From: Silene latifolia
Taxonomy: Eukaryota; Streptophyta; Magnoliopsida; Caryophyllales; Caryophyllaceae
Assembly: GCF_048544455.1 (NCBI RefSeq)
Contig: NC_133537.1
Coordinates: forward strand, 153,524,058 to 153,588,057
Direction of reading: 5' to 3'
DNA: 64,000 bases
Shown here: positions 11,516-24,264 of the stretch, one piece after another
Layout of the letters: each line of letters opens with the position of its first letter
Numbering within the stretch: the stretch's first letter is position 1
Notes under the pieces: model-generated
Databases searched by the model: none
What the model was told of the DNA's origin: nothing
Seen by the model: the letters and a program-made list of their open reading frames with translations, nothing else
Position numbers and translations under genes: made by a program

Positions 11516-12616
11516 CCGGCTCAAGGTTGCTTAATTGGGAAGGATAGTTTCGGTGGGCATATTGATGAAGATGCTCATGCCCATCTAAGGAAGTTCAAAA
11601 ACAATGTTGCCATGATGAAGCGGAATGGAGTGTCCGAAGACACATTGAGGTTGATTTTATTCCCATTTTCTCTAAGAGATAAAGCGGATCGTTGGTTGAA
11701 TGTGCACCCTCCAAACACATTTACTACATGGGATGCCTTAGCCAAGGCGTTCTTAGCCAAGTATTATCCATCATCCAAGACTGCTATACTCCGAAATGAG
11801 ATCCATACATTCCAACAAGAAGATGGGGAGTCCTTGGGTGAGGCATGGGATAGGTACCAAGATCTAATTGCTAGTTGTCCTCACCATGGAATTCCGGCTT
11901 GGTACGTTACCCAAACCTTCTTTCAAACTTTACTCCCAAGAACCAAGGAAATGGTGAAGGCCTCCGCGGGAGGGGGATTCGATCATTTAGGTGATGAAGA
12001 GGGCACGACTCTAATCAAGAAGATGGTGGACTCGGAGTCCAACTATGGTTCAAGGGGCAATATGCTAAGAAAGAATAGCTGGTACCCCAAAGAGAACTCT
12101 TCTAGTTCAAATGTCGAGACCAATGCCAAGCTTGACCTTCTCACCAAGAAACTTGAGCAAATGCAAAGAAGTCAAGTGAATCAAGCTAGTGCCTCTCATG
12201 GTCCACCTATGGAGGAGGTAATCCCAAGTTCTTCTTGTGAGTTATGTGGGGGAAATGGTCATACTTTCGATGTGTGTGCCAACACCAACTATAATATGGG
12301 GTATGAAGACAATATTCAAGATGTTAATGCCTTTCAAAGCTACAACAACAATGTGAGGCCACCACGACCACCCTAAAATAACCCAAATGTCTACAACCCA
12401 AACTCCAATTTCTATCATCCGGGTTTGAAGAATCACCCAAACTTTAGCTACAAGAGTACCCATGTTCAAAACCCACAACACATCCAACCACAATTGCTAA
12501 ACACCAATCCGCCCGGATTTTCTCAACCTAAAGGTGGATACCCAAACCAAAAAAACAACTCCGGCAATCAAAACCAATGGCCAAGCAACAACCAACACAA
12601 AAATTATGGGAACTAA
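11516..12616 (+). pseudogene. Athila-like gag (copy B), N-terminal part
   Basis: Gag is the structural protein of the retrotransposon particle. The frame shows the typical retrotransposon gag core: DEDAHAHLRKF, VSEDTLRLILFPFSLRDKA and WDALAKAFLAKYYP, then GESLGEAWDRYQDLIASCP. A zinc knuckle CELCGGNGHTFDVC (C-X2-C-X4-H-X4-C) lies near 12237-12278. A stop at 12374-12376 is followed by an Asn/Pro-rich stretch in the same frame to 12616. The N-terminus is fused to the integrase start of copy A (see 11515). A frameshift before 12781 separates it from the poly-Asn part. Confidence 0.85.
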
Positions 12617-12790
12617 TCTCAAGGGTACCAATATTTTGGGGGTAACCAAAACAACCAAGGTTTCTATCAAGCGAATCAAAGTAACCAAGCTAACCAAGGT
12701 TTGGCCAAAGGTTTGTTCAAGGCTTTCAAGAGCAAGGGCAAGGATCCAACTTCAACAATCAAGGTCCGAAGGGGAACTACCAATGGGGAC

Positions 12791-14585
<1,795 letters not shown>

Positions 14586-15749
14586 ATGGAGGAAGACCAT
14601 AAGATAGATGATGAGCTCTTAAAGAAAGTGGAGGGATTGCTCCCTCCAAAGGTACAACTCAAAATCCTTCCCTCCTCACTTAAGTATGCCTTTTTAGGTG
14701 AGGGAGAGACTTATCCGGTGATTATTAATGCTAATCTTAGTGAGGACTAAGAAAAAAAACTCTTAAAGGTTCTTAAAACTCATAAGGCCTCTTTAGGATA
14801 TAGCATTGATGATATCAAAGAATTGAGTCCAAATTTGTGTATGCACTGCATAAACCTTGAAGAGGGAAGCCGGCCATCGGTTGAGGGTCGACGTGGATTA
14901 AACCCTAAAATGACCGATAGTAAATGGGTGAGCCCCGTCCATGTGGTTACCAAAAAAGGTGGAGTGACCATGGTGGAGTAACCTTAAGGAACTTGTGTGC
15001 CTAGACGCCCGGTTACCGGGAGGCGTATGTGTATTGATTATCGGAAATTGAACTCCGCGACCCATAAAGACCATTTCCCTATCCCTTTTATCGACCAAAT
15101 GCTTGAAAGGTTGTCGGGGCACGCGTATTATTGTTTTTTACATGGATATTCCGGGTTATTTCAAGCTCCAATACACCCAGAAGACCAAGAAAAAATAACT
15201 TTCACGTGTCCCAATGGTTTTTGTGCTTACCGAAGGATGCCGTTCGGGTTGTGTAATGCACCTTGTACCTCTTAAAGGTGCATGATGGCTATCTTTGCAT
15301 ATTTTCTTGAAAAGTGCATAGAGGTCTTCATGGATGACTTTAGTGTCCATGGAGACTCATTTGATCGTGGATTGGTAAATCTTTCTAACGTCTTGAGACG
15401 ATGTGAGGAGCACAACTTAGTCCTCAATTGGAAAAAGTGCCACTTCATGGTGGAAGAAGGAGTTGTGCTTAGCCACATTGTCTCCAAGAGGGGGATTGAG
15501 GTTGATGGTGCTAAAGTTTCGGTCAAAGAAAACTTGTCACCTCCCACAAATGTGAAAAGGGTGAGGAGTTTTCTAGGACATGCCGGCTTTTATAGGCGGT
15601 TCATAAAAGATTTTTCAAAGATAGCAAAACCATTAACTTCACTCCTTCTCACAGATGTCCCTTTTGTATTTGATGATGTTTTCCCTGAATCTTTTGATAG
15701 GTTGAAGCTTGCTCTCACTACGACTCCAATTATTTGGGTTCCGGATTGA
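14586..15749 (+). pseudogene. Athila-like reverse transcriptase (copy B), broken
   Basis: Homologous to copy A. There is a stop near 14748, a deletion of about 60 bp near 14911 (relative to copy A 9960-10020), a stop near 14979, and the shared nonsense codon at 15272-15274. The RT motifs GRRMCIDYRKLN, CFLHGYSGLFQAPIHPED and EVFMDDFSVHGD are visible. In the first, LDGYSGF has become LHGYSGL, so the first catalytic Asp is His. The connection region GFYRRFIKDFSKIAKPL is intact. The copy is clearly dead. Confidence 0.9.
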
Positions 15750-16361
15750 AGTCTTCCCTTTGAAGTTATGTGTGATGCTTTGGATTTCGCCGTGGGAGCG
15801 GTTCTTAGACAAGTAGTTGACAAGAAACACCATGTCATCTGCTATTCGAGCAAGACCTTAGATCAATCCTAATGAAACTACTCAACTACTGAGAAAGAGA
15901 TGCTAGCCATAGTTCATGCTATTGAGAAGTTTAGGCAATACCTTGTGGGATCCACGGTGGTGGTTTACACCTACCACACCGCCTTGAGACAATTGATGAT
16001 CAAGAAGGATGCAAAGCCTAGACTTTTGAGATGGGTTCTATTGCTTCAAGAATTTGATCTAGAGATAAGGGACAAGGCCGGGGCCGAAAATGTGGTGGCC
16101 GATCATTTGTCAAGGCTTATAGTGGAAGACCATGGAATAGTTTATAAGAGTGGTCTAATTTATGAATGGTTAAGGCAAGATGCATTGATGGAAGTGAAAG
16201 TGAAGGTCCCAAGGTTTGCGGACTTGGCAAATTATGTAGTTAGTGGCTTCATTCCCGATGACATGGAGGCTAGGGAAAGAAGGAAGTTGAGGCATGATGC
16301 AAAGAGGTATTTTAGGGAAGATCCTCACTTATTCCGGAAGTGTGGGGAAGGGATGTTCTGA
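15750..16361 (+). pseudogene. Athila-like RNase H (copy B)
   Basis: A frame change and a stop near 15870 precede a long open stretch from 15900. It shows [32 protein letters not shown] and [11 protein letters not shown]. As in copy A, a conserved Asp of the TDH motif is Tyr, which should abolish RNase H activity. The frame ends in a stop at 16359-16361 just before integrase. Confidence 0.85.
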
Positions 16362-16367
16362 AGATTT

Positions 16368-17332
16368 GTGTCTAGGGAAGAGGGCATGGAAATTGTGGAT
16401 AGAGTGCATAATTCAGCCTATGGGGGACATTTGGCCACGTTAAGAACCATTGCTAAGGTCCTTCAAATTGGGTTTTGTTGGCCCTCAATGTTTAAAGACA
16501 TACACTACTTGGTAAAATCTTGTGATGCTTGTCAACGAACCGGAAGCATTGGACAAAGCAATGAGATGCCCCTCAACAACATTCTTGAGATTGAGCTTTT
16601 TTATTGTTTGGGTATAGACTTCATGGGCCCATTTCCAAACTCTTGCAGAAATGAATATATCTTGGTGGTCGTGGACTATGTTTCAAAGTGCATTGAGGCG
16701 GTTGCAAAACCAACTAATGATTCCAAGGTTGTGATAAAATTGTTCAAAGGCACAATCTTTCCTTGGTTTGAAACCCCACGAGTAGTGATAAGTGATGGTG
16801 GCTCTAATTTCCGCAAAATCACATTCAAGACCTTGTTGGAGAACCACGGAGTACGACAGAAGACCGCCTTTGCCTACCACCCCCAAACGAGTGGGCTAGT
16901 AAAAGTCTCTAATCGTCAAATCAAAGCAATTCTTGAAAAGGTGACAAATAAGAGTAGGAAGGATTGGTCACTAAAATTACCGGATGTCTTGTGGACTCTT
17001 CAAACGGCATTCAAAACACCTTTAGGAACTACACCCTACAAGCTTGTCTACGGAAAAGCTTGTCATTTGCCCGTCGAATTGGAGTACAAGGCTTGGTGGG
17101 CTCTAAAGGAGATGAACTTTGATTTTGATGCGGCCGGTGAAATTAGGTTTCTTCAAATGAATGAGTTGGAAGAATTGAGATTGGAGGCCTACGAAAGCTC
17201 GAAAATTTACAAAGACCAAACTTATAAATGGCATGACGCCAAGATTGTCAAGAAGGATATCGGTGTGGGAGACTTTCTTCTCCTTTTCAATTCAAGAGTG
17301 AAAGTGTTCCCGGGCAAGCTTCGATCAAGGTG
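16368..17332 (+). pseudogene. Athila-like integrase (copy B), first part
   Basis: Integrase would insert the DNA copy into the genome. The N-terminal zinc-binding motif is visible (H...GGH, then CDACQRTG). The catalytic core has GIDFMGPFP (first Asp) and [10 protein letters not shown] (second Asp). The expected Glu in the motif usually read GQVEVSNRE is Lys here (GLVKVSNRQ). The C-terminal part ([18 protein letters not shown]) runs to 17332, where the 20.7-kb Ogre-like tandem is inserted. It resumes in frame at 38033. The Glu-to-Lys change would inactivate it even without the insertion. Confidence 0.9.
17328..17332. repeat. Target-site duplication AGGTG, left copy
   Basis: AGGTG precedes the TGTAGACACC start of LTR1 and recurs at 38033-38037 right after the CCACA end of LTR3. 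Taking out 17333-38037 restores an open integrase reading frame across the join. Confidence 0.9.
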
Positions 17333-19892
17333 TGTAGACACCTCGTTTCTGCACCCCTCGCAAACCACCCGGTGATGATTGGGCCGCATGTTTGGTACGC
17401 GGAACGATTTGTGACAGTTCGTAAGATTATCGTCAAGTGATTGCTCAAATATTGATGTCTACCTCTTAAATGTCATCTACGCGCCGATACGGTCGTTTGT
17501 GATAATTAGAGTACATTTGGAGTCCAGGGTCAAAAACCGTCTTCATTTCCTAAAACCGTCAAATCCCGAGTCAAAGCAATGTGCTTGTCTACCTAAGGTT
17601 AGGATGTCATAAAATGTTGAGATTATATCTCATTTTGAGTCTCATGTCACTTCATTAGGCTAAACATAAAGTTTACATTACAAAATGTGCATTTCATTTA
17701 GCTAAAATGATAACCCGGCGTTTAGGCCCATTTTACGAGGTCATAACGAGTTTTTTGGGTCAGGCCTATTTCACAGAAAGTTCTAGATCTCTTTCTTAGC
17801 TTTCCAACGCCACCGAAATCACCTTAATCCGAGTCCTGTAGAGAAAGTTATGCCTAAAATACGACAGGCTGTCAAACGCGTTTTCTACGCGTGAGAGGAA
17901 CCTACCCGGGAAAGGACGCAGCAAGTCCGCGCCTCTTCCAAGGGACGCGACACCTGCGGCGCCTTTTCCAGGGCTTTCTTTTGTCCAAGTTTCCGTGTTT
18001 TAACCTAAGTCGGTTATTTCCGGATCTTTCCTTCCGTATCCTAGTCTTACCATAATTCCGTCGCGTGATTAGTATAAATAGGAGCCTTCGTTCCTCATAT
18101 TTCTCACGCGAGTGTCCGCCCTTCTCTTCTCCCTTTGCATTCTAGACTTCGTTCTTACTAATTGGCGCCTACGTGCTTGGACTTCCGACCACGTAAGCTC
18201 GGATCTTTCCGGGTACCAGCCTCTCCGTTGCATGACCGACCAATTTGACCAACTACACTCAATCAATCTTAATTAATCAATCGTTTTCCTCTTACGAGGG
18301 CACTCTCTCTTTGCATTCGCGTCGAGCATTCACTAGTCGATTCTTAGTTCATCTCGTTCCGTCAACATGTAAGTCTGAGGGTGTATAATCCTCTTTTATT
18401 TATTGTATTTTATTCATCATATCATTCATGTAAGATTTACGTCGAAAATACCTCATTAAAACCGATTTCTAAAACCGTCTTTAAAACTGTTTTTGCGAAT
18501 TCCCGATGAGAGAGGACGTCGAGAAAAGACGCAAAGAATCTGCTGCGCCTCTTGAAGGAGCGCGATTCTCGCTGCGCCTCTTCGTGAGGGCCGCATGATT
18601 CTGCTTCTTTTTCTTCTTCTTAAATCTCTGTTATTCCGTCTTTCTTATTTGTTTTCGTATGTTTGTCTTCAATTCTTCACCATGATAGTTTAATAAATCA
18701 CATGTATATAATTTATTCATCATTAATATGTTTTAATCATCATAAGCCCGACTTAAATCCCAAGTAATTCATATTTGCAGGTTTTTCGTCATTTAATATT
18801 CAAACCCGGGTTTTAGAGATTCAATTCGTTCATATTGAGTTTCTGGAATTCGTCATTGATATAGTTTTCATCTGTTTATCCATTAATTCGTCATGTTTAG
18901 TTTGTTCTATTCGCCGATGTCACTAATTAATCACTCATTAACATCGTCCCTTCACATAATTAATCCGTTTAATTCCGTCTCATTCATGTTTTATTGCTTT
19001 TATGACCCATTCATATGATAAATAATCCATTAATCACTTTCATCCGAGTCAAATAATCCAATCAATCATTAAATTCACCAAATTGTATTAACGATTTGCG
19101 GTTAAAGCCACGGCCCGAACTCACCCTTGGAGCAGACGCAAGAATCGCCGCGCCTCTTCCAGGGGCGCGATCTGCTGCTTTGTTCGAGATGATTTCGTCC
19201 CGAACTCCGTTTCTGCCTTGACATAATTAATTAGGCTACGTATTAATGGACTATTATTCGTATTATCACTTCTGTTCTGTTCGTAATTTATTCTTTTATT
19301 CTTTTTCTCAACTATCCGTTTTAAAGGTATTTTCGACATAAATCGCCTATTCCGTTGTAATTAATGTAATTTTCATTATTGTATTTCTTTTGTTGTATTT
19401 CTTTCTTTATTTGTATGCTTTCACATGTAAATGAGCATTAAATCCTATTTCGACCCAATTGTATGCTAATTACGTGTCAACCGACTTAGTCTAATCTTCA
19501 CATGTTAGGATTAAAACTTGGATGTTGCATTGCATGCATATAGCCGACGATATATCAAGTATGAATAACTTCCCTAATCATTAGTAGAGGCCGCTATCGA
19601 GGCGGGCGGGATTAGGTGTTCGATCAAAAGAGCTTCCTAATACGTACCCTCACCCCTTACTCCAGATCTCCGTGAGCACCCGTGTTCATTGGCATCCACG
19701 AGAGTCATTCTAGACATAGAATGCTAAGGGTAACGATTGCTTAGTGTTCATGTCACTACTTTGTGTCTTGACATGACACGAGGTATTCGAACGGTTCCAA
19801 TTTCCCATAAAAATTGGTGGCGACTCCATACAAAATGCAAACGCTTGTTTTCGATCCTCACCAAGCGCCCCCGTGGGCGGCCCGCTGTCACG
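17333..19892 (+). mobile_element. LTR1 of the Tat/Ogre-like tandem
   Basis: Starts TGTAGACACC directly after AGGTG. It ends near 19892 as CTGTCACG, where LTR2 and LTR3 have CTGTCCACA; the change sits at a CCA/CAG site. TATA box at 18073-18080. It carries several copies of a GACGCAGCA...TGCTGCGCC-type inverted motif (17917 onward, 18528 onward, 19134 onward) that differ by small indels from LTR2 and LTR3. Confidence 0.85.
18073..18080 (+). promoter_or_regulatory. TATA box of LTR1
   Basis: TATAAATA in the conserved block GATTAGTATAAATAGGAGC, shared with the other LTRs. Confidence 0.65.
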
Positions 19893-19913
19893 GTTTGGCG
19901 ACTCATTGCTGGG
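19893..19913 (+). other. Primer binding site of the first unit (altered)
   Basis: Reads GTTTGGCGACTCATTGCTGGG. The second unit has the cleaner TTTGGCGACTCCGCTGGGGA at 28957. The differences are at CCG/CTG sites and may be consensus errors. Confidence 0.65.
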
Positions 19914-20358
19914 ATAATACACTTACGTGTAGCTAAGGGTGAAACTTGAACAAGGTTAGGGAATAAATTTGTATAAGACAATTGTCGGTTTTCATAACTC
20001 GGTCTTCCTAGATCGTTTATTCGGCCTTCCTAGGCCCAACCCAACCCATTCGACCAATCGTCCCGTCTAAACGGTCCTAATTCTTATTTGGGCCTAAGGA
20101 TGGATAGCGATTGACGTCATCCATACCATGATGCTTACTCTTGTTTGTATCAAGGGCCTTCACTACTTGAGGAAATGGACTAGGAATCGGCCTTACTCTT
20201 GTTTGGTACGAGCCTCTCCACGGACTTCGGGTTTGATGGTTCGGTATGGCAACCCACCCTTTAAACCAAAACCCTTTTAAATGCACTCAAAGATCCCATT
20301 ATAATGCTTGTATAAATATGAAAACCTTATGTGATCACCATTTCTAAACAAACCCATT

Positions 20359-20453
20359 TCAAAAAAAAAAAAAAAAAACGTTTTTTCTTAAAAAAAAAAA
20401 AAAAAAAAACGTAAAAAAAGAGTCCGAAAAAAAAAAAAAAAAAAAAAAAAAAC
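20359..20453. repeat. Broken poly-A tract in internal domain 1
   Basis: Long A runs interrupted by CGTTTTTTCTT and AGAGTCCG. The second unit has an equivalent tract at 29424-29524 with different run lengths and scattered C residues. It lies in the leader between LTR and gag. The Lys-rich frame it creates is not a gene. Confidence 0.85.
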
Positions 20454-20638
20454 GTTTTATTCAAAATATTTTCAAACCGTGTAAATGTAAATATGTAAAT
20501 TCAATTGGGCTAAGTTAGAGTCAAAGTTCAAACCGACTATGTCCTAGTCGAAACTCCGTCGAGTCATGAACCCGTCTTTTCTTTATATTTTGGGTCTTTT
20601 CAAAATCAAGTCAAATCCTAAGGCGTCACGCCGTCATT

Positions 20639-20920
20639 GTGGACCCCCCTACCCCAATTCAGTTAGGATCTAAACACTCGAGTCACACGTTCCGAGGCCC
20701 AACACACGAGTCTCAATGGGCCTCATATTTGAGTCTAAACTACAGCAGTCTTCTTAACACCTATAAGCAAACCTCGAGTCCAGAATCAACATGTGTCGTC
20801 AATCCCATCAATAAGGTCAATCATATGAATGTCACTCCGTCAAAGTCAACACTCGAGTCTAAAGGTCAAGGTCAAACACGGTGGATTCAAACACGAGAAG
20901 TCGCTCACGACATTTCATGA
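20639..20920 (+). CDS. Possible N-terminal part of the gag-like protein, unit 1
   Basis: A 93-codon frame repeated almost unchanged at 29710-29991 in unit 2 (one residue differs). It is rich in Ser, Thr and His with no recognised domain. It precedes the gag-like frame by about 170 bp in a different phase. It could be an upstream small ORF, an extra ORF as in some Ogre elements, or an N-terminal segment split by a frameshift. The near identity of two recent copies is not evidence of selection. Confidence 0.3.
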   Translation: MDPPTPIQLGSKHSSHTFRGPTHESQWASYLSLNYSSLLNTYKQTSSPESTCVVNPINKVNHMNVTPSKSTLESKGQGQTRWIQTREVAHDIS

Positions 20921-21090
20921 ATTCACAAGTCAAGTCTAGATTTGTCATCTTATCCCTTCCTTTGTTGGCTGCCTTAGTATGCGTGATCCCATGTCGAATC
21001 GAGTTGTAATGTGCGTCATTTCTGTCGAGTAGGAATCCAGCAAGTTCTGTCAATCAGCGAGGTCACGAAGAAGTTCAAGCCACAATCACT

Positions 21091-22386
21091 GTGTCTCTCC
21101 AAGATGTTTATGCCATGGTCCTACGAGTGCAAGATACAGTGGAAAATTTGAGCATTCGCGTCTTCACCCTCGAGAATGGAATGGTGGAAAAGAACACACC
21201 AACTAGAGAAACCTCTAGTCTAGGTCGTCCAAAGCTTACCTCTTGCAATAACCATCGTCTTAGAAAGCCAAAAATAGCTGAAAGAAAACCTGGGAGGCAT
21301 CAAAGGGTGCTTACCGATTTAGGCATGTCTTATGCCGATGCTTTGAAGAGACTTTCTGCCCAAGGCAAGCTACATCCAATAGGGCCGACTCCGGATCCAC
21401 CATTAGAGAAACAGGTGAACCTCTGGAAGGGCAACAAATACTGCTTATATCACCAAGGTAGAGGCCATGATATTGAAGAGTGTTTTCTCTTGAAACACAC
21501 CATCCAAGATATGATCGAAGAGGGCAAGCTTCCTAAGCCACCTTCTGTCGCGCAATCTAAGAAAATCGACCCTCTTGGGTCTAATATCATTAAACATGAC
21601 GAAGAATCATCTCTAGTCTGTTCTCATCTCCTCGATCCTTATGACAACGGAGATGTCAACATGCTTGAAGACGACGATATCCAAAATGGAATGCTCATGC
21701 TTTCCATGGCCTTCAACAATAAATTCTCCAAAATAGAAGGAGCCATTGATATCCTAAACTCTCGACTTTCCAACATAGAGAACCAGTTTGCTGAAATGGG
21801 TAAGAAGCTTGATGCCCAACCTCTCAAGATGAAAAGTTTCCAGACAAACCCTCAACCTAATAGTCCTAAAGCAAAAACTGAGCAAGGTATCTTTAGTTCT
21901 TCTAATCCAAGCATCAAAATCAACAAAGTCAACCTCATGGAGCCTTTGTCAAAAAACTCCCCCAGGTCATTCACAAGTTTAGGCATACCGTATGCCCTAG
22001 CCTTAAACAAATTATCCTCTCTAGGTCTTCTTGAACCAATAGGGCCTACCCCAGATCCGGAAAGGAAGTCTAAGTTTTGGGATGGCAATTCGTATTGTCA
22101 ATACCATAGAGGAAGGGGGCATGACACCGAGAATTGCTACAAACTAAAGAATATCATCCAAGATAATATCGAGAATGGCAAGTACCATGTATCGACCTTT
22201 GCTCAAGATGACATTAAGTGTGATGAGGCTAAACTCATGGAAGCCCCACCCAGAAAACCGAGACGGGCTCCTAGAGCATTCGCTAACCTTAGCATTACTT
22301 ATGCGGCGGCACTACAAATGTTAGTATCACAGGGCAAATTACACCTAATCGGTCCAACTCCAGGACCACGAAAACATACTACCTAG
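21091..22386 (+). CDS. Gag-like protein with repeated CHHC modules, unit 1
   Basis: An open frame of about 431 codons, the only substantial coding region of the unit. The first codon counted is GTG (VSLQDVYAMV) and the same frame is open upstream to about 21010, so the true start is unknown. Residues 1-30 look coiled-coil. Module 1 (72-147) has LTDLGMSYADALKRL, HPIGPTPDPP and YCLYHQGRGHDIEEC, a C-X2-H-X4-H-X4-C pattern at 118, 121, 126 and 131. An acidic, coiled-coil-like linker follows. Module 2 (292-364) repeats the plan with Cys336, His339, His344 and Cys349. Module 3 starts at 395 and is cut by a stop. Such motifs occur in Gag of Tat/Ogre elements, where they probably bind RNA. Confidence 0.7.
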   Translation: MSLQDVYAMVLRVQDTVENLSIRVFTLENGMVEKNTPTRETSSLGRPKLTSCNNHRLRKPKIAERKPGRHQRVLTDLGMSYADALKRLSAQGKLHPIGPTPDPPLEKQVNLWKGNKYCLYHQGRGHDIEECFLLKHTIQDMIEEGKLPKPPSVAQSKKIDPLGSNIIKHDEESSLVCSHLLDPYDNGDVNMLEDDDIQNGMLMLSMAFNNKFSKIEGAIDILNSRLSNIENQFAEMGKKLDAQPLKMKSFQTNPQPNSPKAKTEQGIFSSSNPSIKINKVNLMEPLSKNSPRSFTSLGIPYALALNKLSSLGLLEPIGPTPDPERKSKFWDGNSYCQYHRGRGHDTENCYKLKNIIQDNIENGKYHVSTFAQDDIKCDEAKLMEAPPRKPRRAPRAFANLSITYAAALQMLVSQGKLHLIGPTPGPRKHTT

Positions 22387-22660
22387 ATGGGACAAGAATG
22401 CATATTGCCAATATCATCGTGGTAGGGACATGATCTGAGCGTGCTTTTGTTTGAAGCATATAATCCAAGATATGATTGAAAGTGGGAAGTTGTCCCTCTC
22501 AACTTTTAACCTACAAGGTAGCTTAGGCAATCCTCATGGATATACCAATTATCAAGAAACTCTTCTTGACTGTTATCCTTCCAGTGTTCCCAATAATGAG
22601 GACGGGGTGCTCAAATGGGTGAATGCTCAAAGTCGATCGAAGCCGAGTTGCTAGAAGAGT
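22387..22660 (+). pseudogene. Third CHHC module of the gag-like gene, unit 1, frameshifted
   Basis: Beyond the stop, other frames encode the rest of a third module: a CQYHRGR stretch near 22405, then CFCLKHIIQDMIESGKLSLS from about 22442. The matching stretch of unit 2 (31364-31723) differs by small indels at CCAGG/CCGG and CTG/ACG sites, so the break may be partly a sequence error. The tail (TNYQETLLDCYPSSVPNNED) is kept in both units and probably forms the C-terminus. Confidence 0.55.
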
Positions 22661-24110
22661 AAATGTTCAAGCGTGGGCCGATGATTACGAGTCTAGATCT
22701 GAAATCGAGTCAAAGTCCGAGTCCGAGTCCGAGTCTTAGGCTTTCTATCCCATATTTTTTCTAGTATCTTTCTTTGTGTCCATTTCATTCCTAGTGACAA
22801 CCAGGAAATTTGTCCCACAAGTCACATGTCTTCTCGAGTCTATGTTAAATACATTCATTAATCATTTCAATAAAAGTACAATTTTCAATCCACATATTCT
22901 ATCATATCTCTTCTTTTATCCGTTTCCTGCGACAACAAGAATTGGTTTGAGACATTTTAAATGAATAAATGACAACGCATGTCTGTCGATGTGAGTGCAC
23001 TTAGATGATGTTCCATTCAAAGTCGTAGAGGACCTGAAACTCCGTGTTCTTTTCTTACCTATTCCATGTATGGCAATAGAAACCACAATATAACCCTAGT
23101 TTAGGACGAGCCTATCTCAAGAGATTCTAGGACGAATCCGGACCATCTCCCTTGTTGACAATCCATGACGGAAGGCAAGCCCATTCCTCACAATAAACAA
23201 CCCGTATTACTAAAAGACCAACCCGTTTCACACTAAAGGTGCTAGTCTGACCCAAGTCCATCCAAGACGATACGAGCCATGATGAAAGACAAAAGGCTCA
23301 ATCAAGAGAAATACCAAAGATCAATATCCAAGACAAAAGAGTTAAAAGAACAAGGCTCAATCAAGAAAGATATGTCAATATCCAAAGCCAAAGTTATCTT
23401 CAAAAACCGAATCAAAAATCGAGCAAAATCCTAGATATGTTCTAGACCAAGAATCGAGTCCGAATCAAGAACGAGTATGAAATCAAATACGGAATACTTT
23501 GAAGTCTAGATAGAATCAAGACACCAATCGAGATGGTCGGCTAGCACCCTCACTTAGCCTTTCACACATCACACCCTAAGTCCTTCTCGAGACCGTTACT
23601 GGAGAGATAGTTAGGAATTTTGAGGATCCTCTCAAGCTCGTCAAGTATACCTATCCTTTAGGTCCAAGACATGGAAACTTGAACCCACGTCATTTTAACC
23701 CACCTTTATGTGCTCAGGCTACATCAAGCCAAGAGACTCCATTTCCAAGCCACATTACAAGTCAGAACCCCATTAAGCCTTAACACCACAAAATCAAGCT
23801 CCCAGATTTGTTTCATCAAAGCCTCTTATTACCGAGCTCCACATTCCAAATATCCAATCCAGTTTCACCTTGACCCATACACGGAGTCTTCAATACTTTG
23901 CTACCTAGGATGGGACAAACCCATATCATCCTTAGGGTCCACTTTTAAGTGTGCTCACATGACAAGGAAATTTTTACAAAATTAGTTATACCTCTTTGGT
24001 CTATGATTAGAGGGAGTTATCTCAAATCGATTCTTCGAGTCACCAAAGGAATATTACCCTTGTGACCCCTGCACTTTAAGGTCCTAACAACTTAGCTTAG
24101 GCACACACTT
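22661..24110 (+). mobile_element. Non-coding part of internal domain 1
   Basis: Between the gag-like gene and the hairpin motifs at 24111 there is no pol and no convincing gene. The stretch has a short GAGTCCGAGTC run near 22710-22740. It matches 31724-33182 of unit 2 closely, with differences concentrated at CTG and CAG sites. Confidence 0.6.
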
Positions 24111-24264
24111 GAACTACGAGCATGGTTTGATTTCACCTTTCCAGGTGGATACGTAGGCAGTCCTTTCTTACACAAGAAGGATACAACCACAACACCCAAA
24201 TAAAATTAACCAAACCTCAGAACTACGATCTGGTTTGATTTCACTTCACGTGAATACGTAGGCA
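24111..24264 (+). repeat. Pair of ACTACG...ACGTAGGCAG hairpin motifs, unit 1
   Basis: Two related blocks lie at 24111-24160 and 24220-24264. Both begin GAACTACGA, share GGTTTGATTTCAC and end ATACGTAGGCAG. The middle forms a stem in each: CACCT/AGGTG around TTCC in the first, TTCAC/GTGAA around TTCAC in the second. The stem sequence changes while pairing is kept. The same pair is at 33183-33336 in unit 2. From memory, similar ACGTAGGCAG motifs recur in plant Tat/Ogre elements. Confidence 0.75.
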
